64,000 bases of DNA from Echinicola sp. 20G (GTDB lineage Bacteria > Bacteroidota > Bacteroidia > Cytophagales > Cyclobacteriaceae). Positions 1 to 8,527 of the stretch are shown in pieces. The stretch covers positions 4,842,501-4,906,500 of the forward strand of contig NZ_AP024154.1 in the NCBI RefSeq assembly GCF_015533855.1, read 5' to 3'. Each line of letters begins with the position of its first letter. The stretch's first letter is position 1. The translations under genes were made by a program, and so were the position numbers. Below the pieces are notes generated by a model. That model was not told the origin of the DNA. It did no database searches and saw nothing but the letters and a program-made list of their open reading frames with translations.

Positions 1-968
1 TGCACTCCTCTTCTCGCAGCTTCTAATAATGCATTGAATTCTGCCACTCGGGCGGATAAGGCAAACATCGCCACTTTAAGTACCGTTTGGGGAATGGCCC
101 TTTTAATGATATCCAAAGAAACCGTGGTGATATCCAATGGCACTTCCTTTTCCGAGCCGCCATCTTTTTTTAACAGAAATTTTCTGGTTCTATTTGGGAA
201 GGCAAAACCAGGATAAACTTTTTGGTCAAAGGGATTCATTCCAGAAAAAGCCACCAATGAATCGCTCTCTATAAACCTTTTTCTAGTTTCCCCTAAAAAT
301 TGATCTTCAACCATTCGAGCAGCAATAGCTTTGGCGGGATTGGGAAAATATCCCTTTCGATTAGCTGCCTCGATCATTTGAACATGCTCTTGCGCTTCAA
401 AGAAAGTAAGGGAAAGCCCACCTCCTTCCCAAATGGCATTGAATTCGTTCCTAAATGCATCAAAGAGCGTATCAGTAATGGATGAAGCCGTGATTTTTAA
501 CAGGTTTTCATAGCTCCTATTGGATTTCTTGGTCCAATTATAACTACCTGCCAGCATCACCTTTGCTTCACTCTCGACACTCACCATCAAGGTTTTGTGG
601 TGCAAAAAACCGTAACTGGCCTTATAATCCCATTCCAATTTCTGGCTATCTTCATTCCAATGATAAGGAAAATCATATTTAAGTCGGACATGTAAATTGG
701 GATGTCCCTCCTCCACCAGCACCAACAACTTTCTGTCTTTATCACTGGATATATTACCCCAATCTGCCAATATTCTTATTTCCAAGCGAGGGCATAAAAG
801 CAACAGCTCCCTCAACTTCCTGTATATCAACTCATCCGTAAATGAAAAAACCATCAAATCCAACTGAACATGTTGCTCTTTCCAATCCAAAACAGCGTCA
901 AGTTCCATCAACACCCTTTCCTGAAGGGAAACTGGGTCATCACTGCATGAAAAATATGCTTGAATCAT
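1..968 (-). CDS. Phospholipase D-like protein, C-terminus cut by window edge
   Basis: An open frame of 322 codons runs from an ATG at 968 to the window edge, so only the C-terminus is missing. Residues about 35-70 read like the opening strand and helix of a PLD fold. An HxK motif (HHKTLMV) follows near residue 145, with a GSYNWTKKSN block about 20 residues later, which is the usual order in PLDc_2-type domains. The fourth residue after the KTLM stretch, normally Asp in HxKxxxxD, is Ser here. At about residue 300 a second PLD-like start (KVAMFALSARVAEFNALL) appears, so a second catalytic half probably lies beyond the edge. Such proteins are nucleases or phospholipid hydrolases; the substrate is not visible. 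It is divergent from the ABC operon. Confidence 0.75.
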   Translation of the reverse strand, partial: MIQAYFSCSDDPVSLQERVLMELDAVLDWKEQHVQLDLMVFSFTDELIYRKLRELLLLCPRLEIRILADWGNISSDKDRKLLVLVEEGHPNLHVRLKYDFPYHWNEDSQKLEWDYKASYGFLHHKTLMVSVESEAKVMLAGSYNWTKKSNRSYENLLKITASSITDTLFDAFRNEFNAIWEGGGLSLTFFEAQEHVQMIEAANRKGYFPNPAKAIAARMVEDQFLGETRKRFIESDSLVAFSGMNPFDQKVYPGFAFPNRTRKFLLKKDGGSEKEVPLDITTVSLDIIKRAIPQTVLKVAMFALSARVAEFNALLEAARRGV

Positions 969-1039
969 ATACCTAAAATAAACAATTCAAAAGGATCTGC
1001 TCACCTACTTTATAAATTCTGAAAAAAATCATTCGAAGA

Positions 1040-1071
1040 TTTGCACGCTGAAAATTAAATTCATTATTTAG
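1040..1071 (+). promoter_or_regulatory. Possible promoter of the ABC operon
   Basis: TTTG at 1040-1043 and TATTTAG at 1065-1071 are 21 bases apart, which loosely fits the Bacteroidota -33/-7 arrangement. The -7 element overlaps the palindromic operator that begins at 1069, as expected for a repressed promoter. The match to TAnnTTTG is imperfect, so this is weak. Confidence 0.3.
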
Positions 1072-1094
1072 TGTCATAATACACTATGACACTA
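1069..1094. promoter_or_regulatory. Palindromic operator for the GntR/YtrA-type regulator
   Basis: TAGTGTCAT (1069-1077) and ATGACACTA (1086-1094) form a perfect 9-bp inverted repeat with an 8-bp centre, and AGTGT/ACACT is nested inside it. It lies 12 bp before the ATG of the ABC ATPase gene. YtrA-subfamily GntR proteins usually repress their own ABC operon from such a palindrome, and the regulator is the fourth gene of this operon. The site is seen; its binding by that protein is inferred. Confidence 0.75.
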
Positions 1095-1106
1095 AAACAC
1101 TAAGTA

Positions 1107-1943
1107 ATGATTTTATTAAAAAACATGAGTTTTGCCCACAAAAAGCAAACTCAACTTTTCGATCAAATGGACTGGGAAGTTCAGCCTGGCCAGGTCATTG
1201 GACTTTTAGGAAAAAACGGTGCGGGAAAATCCACCTTACTGAGATTGATCAGTGGACTACTCAATCCGAAACAAGGCGAGATTCAGGTCAATGGTTTCAA
1301 GCCCTTCAACCGTTCTCCTTTCTTTTTGCAAGATTTGATGCTACTGCCAGAAGAAAACTTTCTACCAGAAAAGACACGAATCCAACGGTACATTAATTCC
1401 TTAGCGCCATTTTATCCTCAGTTTGACCGCGATAAGATGACCGAATTACAAAAAGCCTTTGACCTGCCCTTCGACCAAAAACTGGGCAGCATGTCCTATG
1501 GTCAAAGAAAGAAGTTGTTGATAGCCTTTGCTTTGGCTTCTGGCTGCAAGACCATCCTTTTGGATGAACCCACCAATGGACTGGACATTCCTTCCAAAAG
1601 CCTGTTTAGAAAGCTGGTCACTGCACACATGCAAGAAGACCAAACCATTATCATCAGCACCCATCAAGTCAAGGATGTAGAAAACCTGATTGACAGGGCC
1701 GTCATCATCAACCAGGGTAAGGTCATTTTTGATCAGGATATGCTGGATATTGCAGACCAATGGCATTTTGGATTTTCACAAACTCCATCAGAAACCAGTG
1801 TCTATGTAGAAAAAAGCATGGGAGGCCATCATTTCATTGCTCCGCTTCAACCTGGCCAACAAGCTTCCCAAGTTTCCTTGGAGCTCCTTTTTAATGCTGT
1901 GATCAGCAACCAGCTTCATTTACCACAAGCCGTGAAAGTCTGA
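1107..1943 (+). CDS. ABC transporter ATP-binding protein (YtrB-like)
   Basis: The 278-residue protein has a complete ABC ATPase core: Walker A GKNGAGKST (35-43), signature SYGQR (130-134), Walker B ending in the catalytic Glu (LLDEP, 151-155) and switch His 186 (STHQ). It would energise the two membrane proteins encoded next, at the inner face of the cytoplasmic membrane. It is the first gene of a five-gene operon whose order (ATPase, two permeases, GntR regulator) resembles the ytr operons of Firmicutes, which respond to cell-envelope stress. The ATG follows the operator directly, and the next gene starts 4 bp after its stop. The substrate cannot be read from the sequence. Confidence 0.93.
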   Translation: MILLKNMSFAHKKQTQLFDQMDWEVQPGQVIGLLGKNGAGKSTLLRLISGLLNPKQGEIQVNGFKPFNRSPFFLQDLMLLPEENFLPEKTRIQRYINSLAPFYPQFDRDKMTELQKAFDLPFDQKLGSMSYGQRKKLLIAFALASGCKTILLDEPTNGLDIPSKSLFRKLVTAHMQEDQTIIISTHQVKDVENLIDRAVIINQGKVIFDQDMLDIADQWHFGFSQTPSETSVYVEKSMGGHHFIAPLQPGQQASQVSLELLFNAVISNQLHLPQAVKV

Positions 1944-1947
1944 GAAT

Positions 1948-2838
1948 ATGGATGCACAAAATGAATTCTTTAGCCTAAGCCGGTTTTGGAACCTGCTTAA
2001 ATACGACTTCAATAAGTATAGGCTTTACTATATGGCCATCATACCAACAGCCATGCTAGCCATTGGCGTGATACTATGGATTTCTTTTCCCGAAACGGAA
2101 CAACCGGATGGCTACTATGCAAAACTAGGTTTTCTTCCTATTGATAGCGCTATATATCTATCTCCTTGGAAAAAAAGCACATATACCTTCTTTTTTTTCC
2201 TCGGTTTTATCCTTTTTGGGATAACTATAGTGGGAAACAGTTTCCCAAATTTAAAAAGTAGTAGGGGAATGAATACCTTACTTTGCTTACCTGCATCAAC
2301 CTTTGAGAAATATTTTTCCCAGTGGCTAGTGAGATTGTTTCTATTTGTGGTTTTGTACCCAATAGTTTTCAAAATTTCAGCTAACCTAGCGGTTGACATT
2401 TATTTGTCTCACAAGGCGGCAGAGTTTAATAATTACGGTGTTCCACTTTCCATGTTACCTAAAATTGGAAAGTTTGAATTAAGCGATCTATTAGGAAACG
2501 AATCCCATTCGCTTCTATCTACTATATCACTTTTCTCCTTACCGCTCTTGGGGGTATCCATATTATTTGCTGGTAGTATCGTTTTTAAAAAACATAACCT
2601 CTTCCTTGGGCCATTATCTGTATTGGCTTTGGCGACAGCCGGACTTTTACTTTTAAAAGTGCTACCCCAAAATAAAGAAGACTATTGGGCCTCAGACCTT
2701 ATTGAAATTACACCTCACCTGAACTTCTTTGGTACCCAAATTCCTTTAAGCATGTTCTTTGGAATAATATTGACAGGGATGGGGTCTATTTGTTGTTGGC
2801 TGCTTGCCTATTTCACCTTTAAAAAACAGGAGGTATAA
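1948..2838 (+). CDS. ABC-2-like membrane subunit, paralogue 1
   Basis: A 296-residue membrane protein with about six hydrophobic segments (near 28-45, 75-95, 110-130, 190-215, 220-240, 270-290). It has no ATPase motif and lies between the ATPase gene and a paralogue, so it is probably a permease subunit of the same exporter. Its N-terminus (QNEFFSLSRFWNLLKYDF) is identical to that of the next gene, while the rest has diverged. An AGGAGGT (2828-2834) inside its last codons serves the following gene. Family assignment rests on topology and context. Confidence 0.85.
   Translation: MDAQNEFFSLSRFWNLLKYDFNKYRLYYMAIIPTAMLAIGVILWISFPETEQPDGYYAKLGFLPIDSAIYLSPWKKSTYTFFFFLGFILFGITIVGNSFPNLKSSRGMNTLLCLPASTFEKYFSQWLVRLFLFVVLYPIVFKISANLAVDIYLSHKAAEFNNYGVPLSMLPKIGKFELSDLLGNESHSLLSTISLFSLPLLGVSILFAGSIVFKKHNLFLGPLSVLALATAGLLLLKVLPQNKEDYWASDLIEITPHLNFFGTQIPLSMFFGIILTGMGSICCWLLAYFTFKKQEV
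2828..2834 (+). promoter_or_regulatory. Strong Shine-Dalgarno deciding the start of the second permease
   Basis: AGGAGGT is 5 bases before an ATG at 2840. This favours 2840 over the upstream in-frame ATG at 2804, which lies inside the previous gene, and over the ATG at 2876 that would align with the start of the paralogue. Confidence 0.6.
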
Positions 2839-2839
2839 A

Positions 2840-3745
2840 ATGGATCAAAATAACAAAGAAACACAATTCAAAACCATGAATACACAAAATGAATTCTTTA
2901 GCTTAAGTCGGTTTTGGAACCTGCTTAAATACGATTTTAATAGCAATAAGCTTCACTATATTGCTACCCTTCCGGTTGCTATGTTGGGAATTGCTACCGT
3001 TTTATGGATTGCATTTCCAGGAGAAATAAAGATGGGCCATGGATACTCGGGTACCTCAATTCCTTTTAAAAGTAACAGTTATAACATCTTTCTCTTCTTG
3101 GGAGCTGTTATTTATGGAATTGCCATTGTGGGAAATAGCTTTCCTGGATTAAAAAACGAAAAGAAAACTTTAAAACACCTTTTATTACCTAGTTCTAATT
3201 TTGAAAAATTCCTTTTACAATGGGGAGTCAGGGTTTTCCTTTTTCTCGTTCTCTACCCTATTCTCTTCAAATTTACTGCAGATGTAACAAGTGAAATTTA
3301 CTTAGCCATTCATAAACATTATGTTTCCTCGAATAATCTTAAACCATCATTATTCCCTCAAATTGAAAAGTTCTCTTTCGAACAATTTATTGGAAATAAT
3401 CCAAAAACATTTGCCCTCAACTTATCTTTTGTTGTTGCGATATATACTTTAACAGCTTCAATTGTATTTTTTGGCGGTACAATTTTCAAGCGTTGGAATA
3501 TATTGCTCGGCCCCCTTAGTATCATGGGTATGATCCTAATTGTATTCATCTATTTAGCCATTATCTCAAACATACTAAACCCGTCTCAAAGAGGGTTTTG
3601 GGATATTAACTTAAACATAAATGACCCCAAACTATTTGACGATCTAATTCCGCTGACCATGTTTACAACATTAATCTGTGGAATACTCTTTTCTCTTGTT
3701 TTATGGGTAGCGACCTATTTTAGATTTAAAGAAAAGGAGGTTTAA
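2840..3745 (+). CDS. ABC-2-like membrane subunit, paralogue 2
   Basis: About 301 residues with the same hydrophobic pattern as the preceding gene. From its internal Met (ATG at 2876) it repeats the paralogue's first 20 residues almost exactly, so the 12-residue lead MDQNNKETQFKT is an addition. The start at 2840 is chosen because of the Shine-Dalgarno at 2828-2834. With the first permease it probably forms a heterodimeric membrane channel driven by the ATPase encoded at 1107. The stop is followed by one base and then the ATG of the regulator gene. Confidence 0.83.
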   Translation: MDQNNKETQFKTMNTQNEFFSLSRFWNLLKYDFNSNKLHYIATLPVAMLGIATVLWIAFPGEIKMGHGYSGTSIPFKSNSYNIFLFLGAVIYGIAIVGNSFPGLKNEKKTLKHLLLPSSNFEKFLLQWGVRVFLFLVLYPILFKFTADVTSEIYLAIHKHYVSSNNLKPSLFPQIEKFSFEQFIGNNPKTFALNLSFVVAIYTLTASIVFFGGTIFKRWNILLGPLSIMGMILIVFIYLAIISNILNPSQRGFWDINLNINDPKLFDDLIPLTMFTTLICGILFSLVLWVATYFRFKEKEV

Positions 3746-3746
3746 G

Positions 3747-4127
3747 ATGGAGTTTAACGAATCCAGAAACATCTTTCTTCAGATAGCCGATTGGCTTTGC
3801 GAACAGATCCTCCAGAGCAAATATACGCCAGGAGACCGGGTACCCTCTGTGCGGGAAATCGCAGAAGAAATGGAAGTCAACCGCAACACTGCCATGCGGA
3901 CCTATAGCATCCTTCAGGATCAGGGCATCTTGGACAATAAACGGGGCATTGGCTTCTTTGTGGCTGAAAATGCGCCTCAAAAAATCTATCAAAGACAAAA
4001 AGAAGACTTTTTGCAACATGAGCTACCCCATTTGGTCCATAAAGCCAAACTCCTCCAACTGTCGCTAGAGGATTTAAAACCATTATTAGAAATACTTAAA
4101 ACAACTACCAATGAAAACCAGCAATAA
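3747..4127 (+). CDS. GntR-family regulator, YtrA subfamily
   Basis: The 126-residue protein has an N-terminal winged helix-turn-helix (about 10-74; PSVREIAEEMEVNRNTAMRT is typical of GntR) followed by a short helical tail. It lacks the large effector domain of FadR, HutC or MocR types, which is the hallmark of the YtrA subfamily. Such proteins repress their own ABC operon. The palindrome at 1069-1094 is the obvious target (inference). An AGGAGGT at 3735-3741 precedes the ATG. Its 3' end overlaps the next gene by 17 bp, suggesting coupled translation. Confidence 0.92.
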   Translation: MEFNESRNIFLQIADWLCEQILQSKYTPGDRVPSVREIAEEMEVNRNTAMRTYSILQDQGILDNKRGIGFFVAENAPQKIYQRQKEDFLQHELPHLVHKAKLLQLSLEDLKPLLEILKTTTNENQQ

Positions 4128-4791
4128 AATCCTATTAGGCTTTGCACTACTGACATTGATCGTCCTGACCACCTGTTTTGTGGTCGCCCATAGCTATTCT
4201 AAAAGACCCGGATTGGATTATAGGGACATCGTTCAACTGAAAGAAGAGGTATTATCTGAGAATTTTTCAAGTATTAAAATTCTAACCCCAACACATATCA
4301 CAATTACCAAAAGCGAAACTTCTAAAGTACTTTTCAAAGGTCTTAGAGATACTCTTTCAAGTGAATTAAACCATCATGTCTGGATAGAAAATGATACCTG
4401 CTATATCAGTCGCAAAACTAATGAGCAAAGTCCTACCCAGTTTATATTGATTGATGTAAAAAACTTGGAAAATATTGATATGGCTAAAAATAGTATAGTA
4501 GCTGTCCATGGTAATTACAATGCCTTAAATATTGAAAACCGCGGGGGTAGGTTGGATATGAACCATGACATAAAAGTGAAGAGGCTACATCTTATGGCAA
4601 CGGGACAATCCAAAAATCATATCCTACTTGCTGATAGTTTATCTGGTTCATTAGATCAAGCTGAAGCTGATCTCCAGAATATCACTACGTCTATCAACTT
4701 AAAGATGACAAAGAGTAGATTATCTATTAGAAACGCTCCTAATCATGTAAATATCGAAAAAGATAACAGTTCAAAAGTAAACGCAAATTAA
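4111..4791 (+). CDS. Membrane-anchored protein, DUF2807-like
   Basis: A 226-residue protein with an N-terminal hydrophobic anchor (about 8-27) and an exported domain rich in alternating polar strands. The stretch after residue 125 has the look of the beta-helical 'head GIN' (DUF2807) proteins often found beside YtrA-type ABC operons in Bacteroidota. The assignment is by general appearance, not by a motif. It is the last gene of the operon and ends just before a strong hairpin. Function unknown. Confidence 0.6.
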   Translation: MKTSNKILLGFALLTLIVLTTCFVVAHSYSKRPGLDYRDIVQLKEEVLSENFSSIKILTPTHITITKSETSKVLFKGLRDTLSSELNHHVWIENDTCYISRKTNEQSPTQFILIDVKNLENIDMAKNSIVAVHGNYNALNIENRGGRLDMNHDIKVKRLHLMATGQSKNHILLADSLSGSLDQAEADLQNITTSINLKMTKSRLSIRNAPNHVNIEKDNSSKVNAN

Positions 4792-4811
4792 TATTAGCAC
4801 ATAAATTACCA

Positions 4812-4839
4812 GCTGTTCGGGACTTTATTCCCGAACAGC
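4812..4839. terminator. Bidirectional terminator between convergent operons
   Basis: GCTGTTCGGGA (4812-4822) pairs perfectly with TCCCGAACAGC (4829-4839) around a 6-base loop. It sits between the stop of the gene ending at 4791 and the convergent gene ending at 4845, so it can serve both. Confidence 0.85.
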
Positions 4840-4844
4840 CTCTT

Positions 4845-5882
4845 TCACTTTAAATCTACCCTTAAAATATCCTGATGAGCAGTAAGGTAAATTTGTTTTT
4901 GGTCTGGGGTAAAGGCAATATTGGAGGTTAGTTGTCCGGTGTGGATCCTGGCCAAGGCCTTGCCTTCTGGGCTAAAGATCCAAAGACCTCCAGGGCCAGT
5001 AGCAAATACAAAGCCTTCTCGGCTTACTTCCAGTCCATCCGGTAAACCATTACCCCCTCCGGATTGAATTAAATCCGTCACCTCATAAAACAACTTTTTA
5101 TTATTTACTTTTCCAGCTTCCACCACATCATACTGGTACCAAACAGCATGTTTCTCGTCAGAATTGGCCACATATAATTTTCGTCCATCCGGAGACAAGT
5201 CGATGCCATTGGGTCGGGAAAGTGAATCCATCAAGACCAACTCGCCCGTATTCTTCAAACAATAAATCCCCTGAAAACTCAGTTCCTTTCCAGCATATTC
5301 CGGAGGAAGTCCATAAGGAGGATCTGTAAAATAAAGATTGCCTGCTGCATCAAAAACCCCATCATTGGGACTATTTAAACGCTGACCTTGGTAGTTATCG
5401 GCCAAACTTCCAAAACTAGCCTTTGGAGCATCCAGTCCCGTCTTCATCTTGGCTACCCTCCTTTCTCCATGCTGCATCAACACCAATTCATCCTGATCAT
5501 TTAGCAACAAGGCATTGGAACCAGGTTCGTTGCTGTAGAACCCTTCTCCAGCAAAACCCGAATGTAGCAAATAGGTAGAGGTATCCCCTTTTGCACTCAT
5601 TTTAAAGATCTTATTCTGGGGAATATCCGAAAAGAGCAGGTACTGCCCCTCTTCTATCCATAAAGGGCCTTCTGTCCATATAAAGCCACTCGCCATTACC
5701 TGAATGGATGCCGCAGAATCAATGATCTCCAAAGCGGCCTTATCCATTATTTCTACCGAAAAGCGATCAGCTTTCAGATCAGTTTGAGACGGATTTGCCT
5801 CATCAGATTGTGTCGAAGACTCTTGGGGAGCAGCACAGGAAACAAGTCCCCAAAACAAACAAGTATACAACAGGTATTTCAT
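4845..5882 (-). CDS. SMP-30/gluconolactonase-family lipoprotein
   Basis: A 345-residue protein with a lipoprotein signal ending at Cys16 (LVSC), so it is probably attached to the periplasmic or outer-membrane side. The mature part is a six-bladed propeller of the SMP-30/gluconolaconase/LRE family, with SPNDGVFDAAGNLYFTDPP, RPNGIDLSPDGRKLYVANSD and GLPDGLEVSREGFVFA supplying the usual Asn/Asp metal ligands. The family hydrolyses aldonolactones to aldonic acids. It lies 3 bp after the GntP permease gene, which suits lactone opening outside the cell followed by uptake of the acid. Galactono- or gluconolactone is the likely substrate by context. Confidence 0.85.
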   Translation of the reverse strand: MKYLLYTCLFWGLVSCAAPQESSTQSDEANPSQTDLKADRFSVEIMDKAALEIIDSAASIQVMASGFIWTEGPLWIEEGQYLLFSDIPQNKIFKMSAKGDTSTYLLHSGFAGEGFYSNEPGSNALLLNDQDELVLMQHGERRVAKMKTGLDAPKASFGSLADNYQGQRLNSPNDGVFDAAGNLYFTDPPYGLPPEYAGKELSFQGIYCLKNTGELVLMDSLSRPNGIDLSPDGRKLYVANSDEKHAVWYQYDVVEAGKVNNKKLFYEVTDLIQSGGGNGLPDGLEVSREGFVFATGPGGLWIFSPEGKALARIHTGQLTSNIAFTPDQKQIYLTAHQDILRVDLK

Positions 5883-5885
5883 TTT

Positions 5886-7208
5886 CTATCCGATTAATTG
5901 GGTGATCAGGAAAATCAAAAACATGGCGGTGGTGCCAAAGATAAAGGTTCCGGCTGTTTGCACCTGATACCCTTGTTTGACACTCATACCAGTCAACTGG
6001 GTCAAAACCCAAAAGAAACTATCATTCACATGGGAAGCCACCGAAGAGCCTGCCCCTATGGCCAACACCGTCATGGTCTGCATAAAAGGTTGGTTCAAAC
6101 CCAAAGCTGGCATCAGTGGCGCACAAATGGAAGCCGTGGTCACCAAAGCCACCGTTGAAGAACCTTGGGTGGTTTTCAGACAGGCTGCCAACAAAAAAGG
6201 AAAAAACAAGCCCCATTTAGCCCCATCAAATCCAGTAGTAATCACCTCTGCAATGCCGGAGTTTTGGAGCATCTTACCAAAAATCCCCCCCGCTCCCGTA
6301 ATCAATATAATAGGTGCGGCCACTTTCAGGGATTCTCCTATCCAGCCAGTCGAGGCAAAAACTGTCTCATCCAGTTTTTTGGGAAGCGTCAAAGCCAAGA
6401 GGACGCCAACAAACAAAGCGATTACGGGCGTTCCTAAAAAGGTAAATACATTTACCCAGAAATTGGGTTCCAGTTCCAGCGACGGATATTCCAATACCGA
6501 CTTGATCAAAATCAAAATCAGGGGAACAATCACGGCCATAACCGACTTCCAAAGTCCAGGCTGCTCCGCTGGTGCAGTCACCACATCCATTGTAATGGGC
6601 AATTTGAGTTTGGAGGTCACCTTCACCGCATACCAATAGCAGGTAAACAGGGAAAGCCCACTGATCAGTAGCCCCCAACTGATCACATCACCGAGGTTGG
6701 CACCCAATATCCCGGCCGCTGCAATCGGTCCCGGCGTAGGCGGCACCATCACATGGGAAGCCGTCAAGCCCATGGATAAGGCCGCGGTTGTTCCAGCATA
6801 GGAAACTCCGGCTTTCTTGGAAAGGGTCTTGTTCAAAGGATTCATCATCATCAGGGCACTGTCCGCAAAAACCGGAATGGACAGGAAATAGCCTGTCAGC
6901 ATCATGGCCATATGCAATGATTTTTTACCGATCAATTGCAAAATGCGGTTGGCGATGACCAAGGCCCCTCCCGACTTTTCCAAGATGGTTCCAATGGTTA
7001 CCCCAAAGAGAATGATAAGTCCTATTTTCCCCAAAATATCCCCAAAACCATTATTGACCGCATCGATGATTTCCGCAGAGCTCATACCGGATATAAATCC
7101 ATAGGCCAAAGCCGTCAGGAGAAGCATGAAAAAAGGATGAACCTTGAATTTCACAATCCCCAATACCAAAAGGGTCAGGGAAATCACCAAAGCGATCAAA
7201 TAGGTCAT
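5886..7208 (-). CDS. GntP-family gluconate/galactonate:H+ symporter
   Basis: A 440-residue protein with 11-14 hydrophobic segments and family signatures such as FLSIPVFADSALMMMNP and HVMVPPTPGPIAAAG. GntP proteins import aldonates with protons through the cytoplasmic membrane. Its neighbours, a lactonase downstream and galactonate dehydratase and aldolase upstream on the same strand, indicate galactonate as cargo. It is separated from the dehydratase gene by 158 bp, so a separate promoter is possible. Confidence 0.93.
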   Translation of the reverse strand: MTYLIALVISLTLLVLGIVKFKVHPFFMLLLTALAYGFISGMSSAEIIDAVNNGFGDILGKIGLIILFGVTIGTILEKSGGALVIANRILQLIGKKSLHMAMMLTGYFLSIPVFADSALMMMNPLNKTLSKKAGVSYAGTTAALSMGLTASHVMVPPTPGPIAAAGILGANLGDVISWGLLISGLSLFTCYWYAVKVTSKLKLPITMDVVTAPAEQPGLWKSVMAVIVPLILILIKSVLEYPSLELEPNFWVNVFTFLGTPVIALFVGVLLALTLPKKLDETVFASTGWIGESLKVAAPIILITGAGGIFGKMLQNSGIAEVITTGFDGAKWGLFFPFLLAACLKTTQGSSTVALVTTASICAPLMPALGLNQPFMQTMTVLAIGAGSSVASHVNDSFFWVLTQLTGMSVKQGYQVQTAGTFIFGTTAMFLIFLITQLIG

Positions 7209-7366
7209 GTGGGTTTAGGGTTATGGGTTAATTATGTTTAGGGTTAAATCAATGTCTAAGATCTAATAATATATATCCGCCTCTCCAACTCTCTCTTCAT
7301 ACTTCTAACGTCTTTTAACTTACATCTTAGGCCTAGTATCTTGAATCTAGCTTCTCGATCCAGTAA

Positions 7367-8527
7367 TTACCATTCCGCAAAATTCCCATCGTCATTTCTC
7401 CAAATGGGATTCGACCAGGCGTGTCCTATTTTCTGGCCTTCTTTGAGCTTTTCTTCATTGATTTCCACCCCTAAGCCAGGCTTATTGAACAACTGAATGC
7501 AACCATCCTCCAACGCAAAGACTTCCGGATTGGACACATAGTCCAACAGGTCAAAGCCTTTGTTATAATGGATGCCCAAACTGCTTTCCTGAATGATGGC
7601 ATTGGCTGAGACAAAGTCCACTTGTAGGGCTGCTGCCAGAGAAACAGGGCCCAAGGGGCAATGCGGCGCCAGGGTCACATCATAAGCTTCCGCCATGGCA
7701 GCGATCCGCCTGACTTCCGAAATGCCCCCTGCATGGCTCAGGTCAGGCTGAATAATGTCCACCACGCCCTGATGCAGGATTTCCTTAAAATCCCAACGGG
7801 AAAACATCCTTTCACCTGTAGCGATCGGAATAGAAGAATATTGGTAGATATGTTTTAAGGCATCATTGTTTTCCGGCAGGACGGGCTCCTCAATAAACAA
7901 GGGACCATACGGCCCTAATTCATCTATCAACCTTTTCACCATCGGCTTGTGGACGCGACCGTGAAAATCCAATCCCACATCGAGCTTATCCCCAAAAGTT
8001 TCCCGAATCAAGCGGATATTGTCTGCCACTTTCTTCACATCCGGGACAGAAGCAACCCATTCCAAGGCGCCCGTGGCATTCATCTTCACTGCCTTATAGC
8101 CAGCATCAACTTTTTCCTGTGCCTGCTCCAAAACCACTTCTGGATGATCTCCACCAATCCAGCAATACATCTTCATCTTTTGACGCACCGCACCTCCCAG
8201 CAATTCGTAAACAGGGACATTCAAGTATTTACCTTTGAGGTCCCATAGCGCTTGGTCAATACCAGAAATGGCACTCATCAGAATCGGACCACCCCGATAG
8301 AAACCACCCCGATAAAGTACCTGCCAAATATCCTCAATTTCATTGGCAGACCTTCCCAACAAATACGGTTTCATTTCTTCCACACAGGCCGCCACCGTAT
8401 CTGCCTTGCCTTCTACCACTGGCTCTCCCCAACCCACAAGGCCGGATTTAGTAGTAATTTTCACAAAAAGCCACCGAGGAGGTACTTTGTAAAGGACTAT
8501 TTCTTCTATTTTGAGATCTTTATGCAT
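7367..8527 (-). CDS. dgoD: D-galactonate dehydratase
   Basis: The 386-residue protein is a mandelate-racemase-type enolase-superfamily enzyme of the usual DgoD length. It keeps Asp187 and His189 (LDFHGR), metal ligands around Glu213 and Glu239 (FIEEP, TGERM), His289 (LAPHCPLGP) and Glu314 (IQESS). It removes water from D-galactonate to give 2-keto-3-deoxygalactonate in the cytoplasm. Its start overlaps the end of the aldolase gene by 8 bp, so the two are translationally coupled. Confidence 0.94.
   Translation of the reverse strand: MHKDLKIEEIVLYKVPPRWLFVKITTKSGLVGWGEPVVEGKADTVAACVEEMKPYLLGRSANEIEDIWQVLYRGGFYRGGPILMSAISGIDQALWDLKGKYLNVPVYELLGGAVRQKMKMYCWIGGDHPEVVLEQAQEKVDAGYKAVKMNATGALEWVASVPDVKKVADNIRLIRETFGDKLDVGLDFHGRVHKPMVKRLIDELGPYGPLFIEEPVLPENNDALKHIYQYSSIPIATGERMFSRWDFKEILHQGVVDIIQPDLSHAGGISEVRRIAAMAEAYDVTLAPHCPLGPVSLAAALQVDFVSANAIIQESSLGIHYNKGFDLLDYVSNPEVFALEDGCIQLFNKPGLGVEINEEKLKEGQKIGHAWSNPIWRNDDGNFAEW

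Noticed and set aside
5977-6639. 220-residue plus-strand open frame
   Set aside because: It lies wholly inside the clear GntP transporter gene on the other strand and has no protein-like features.
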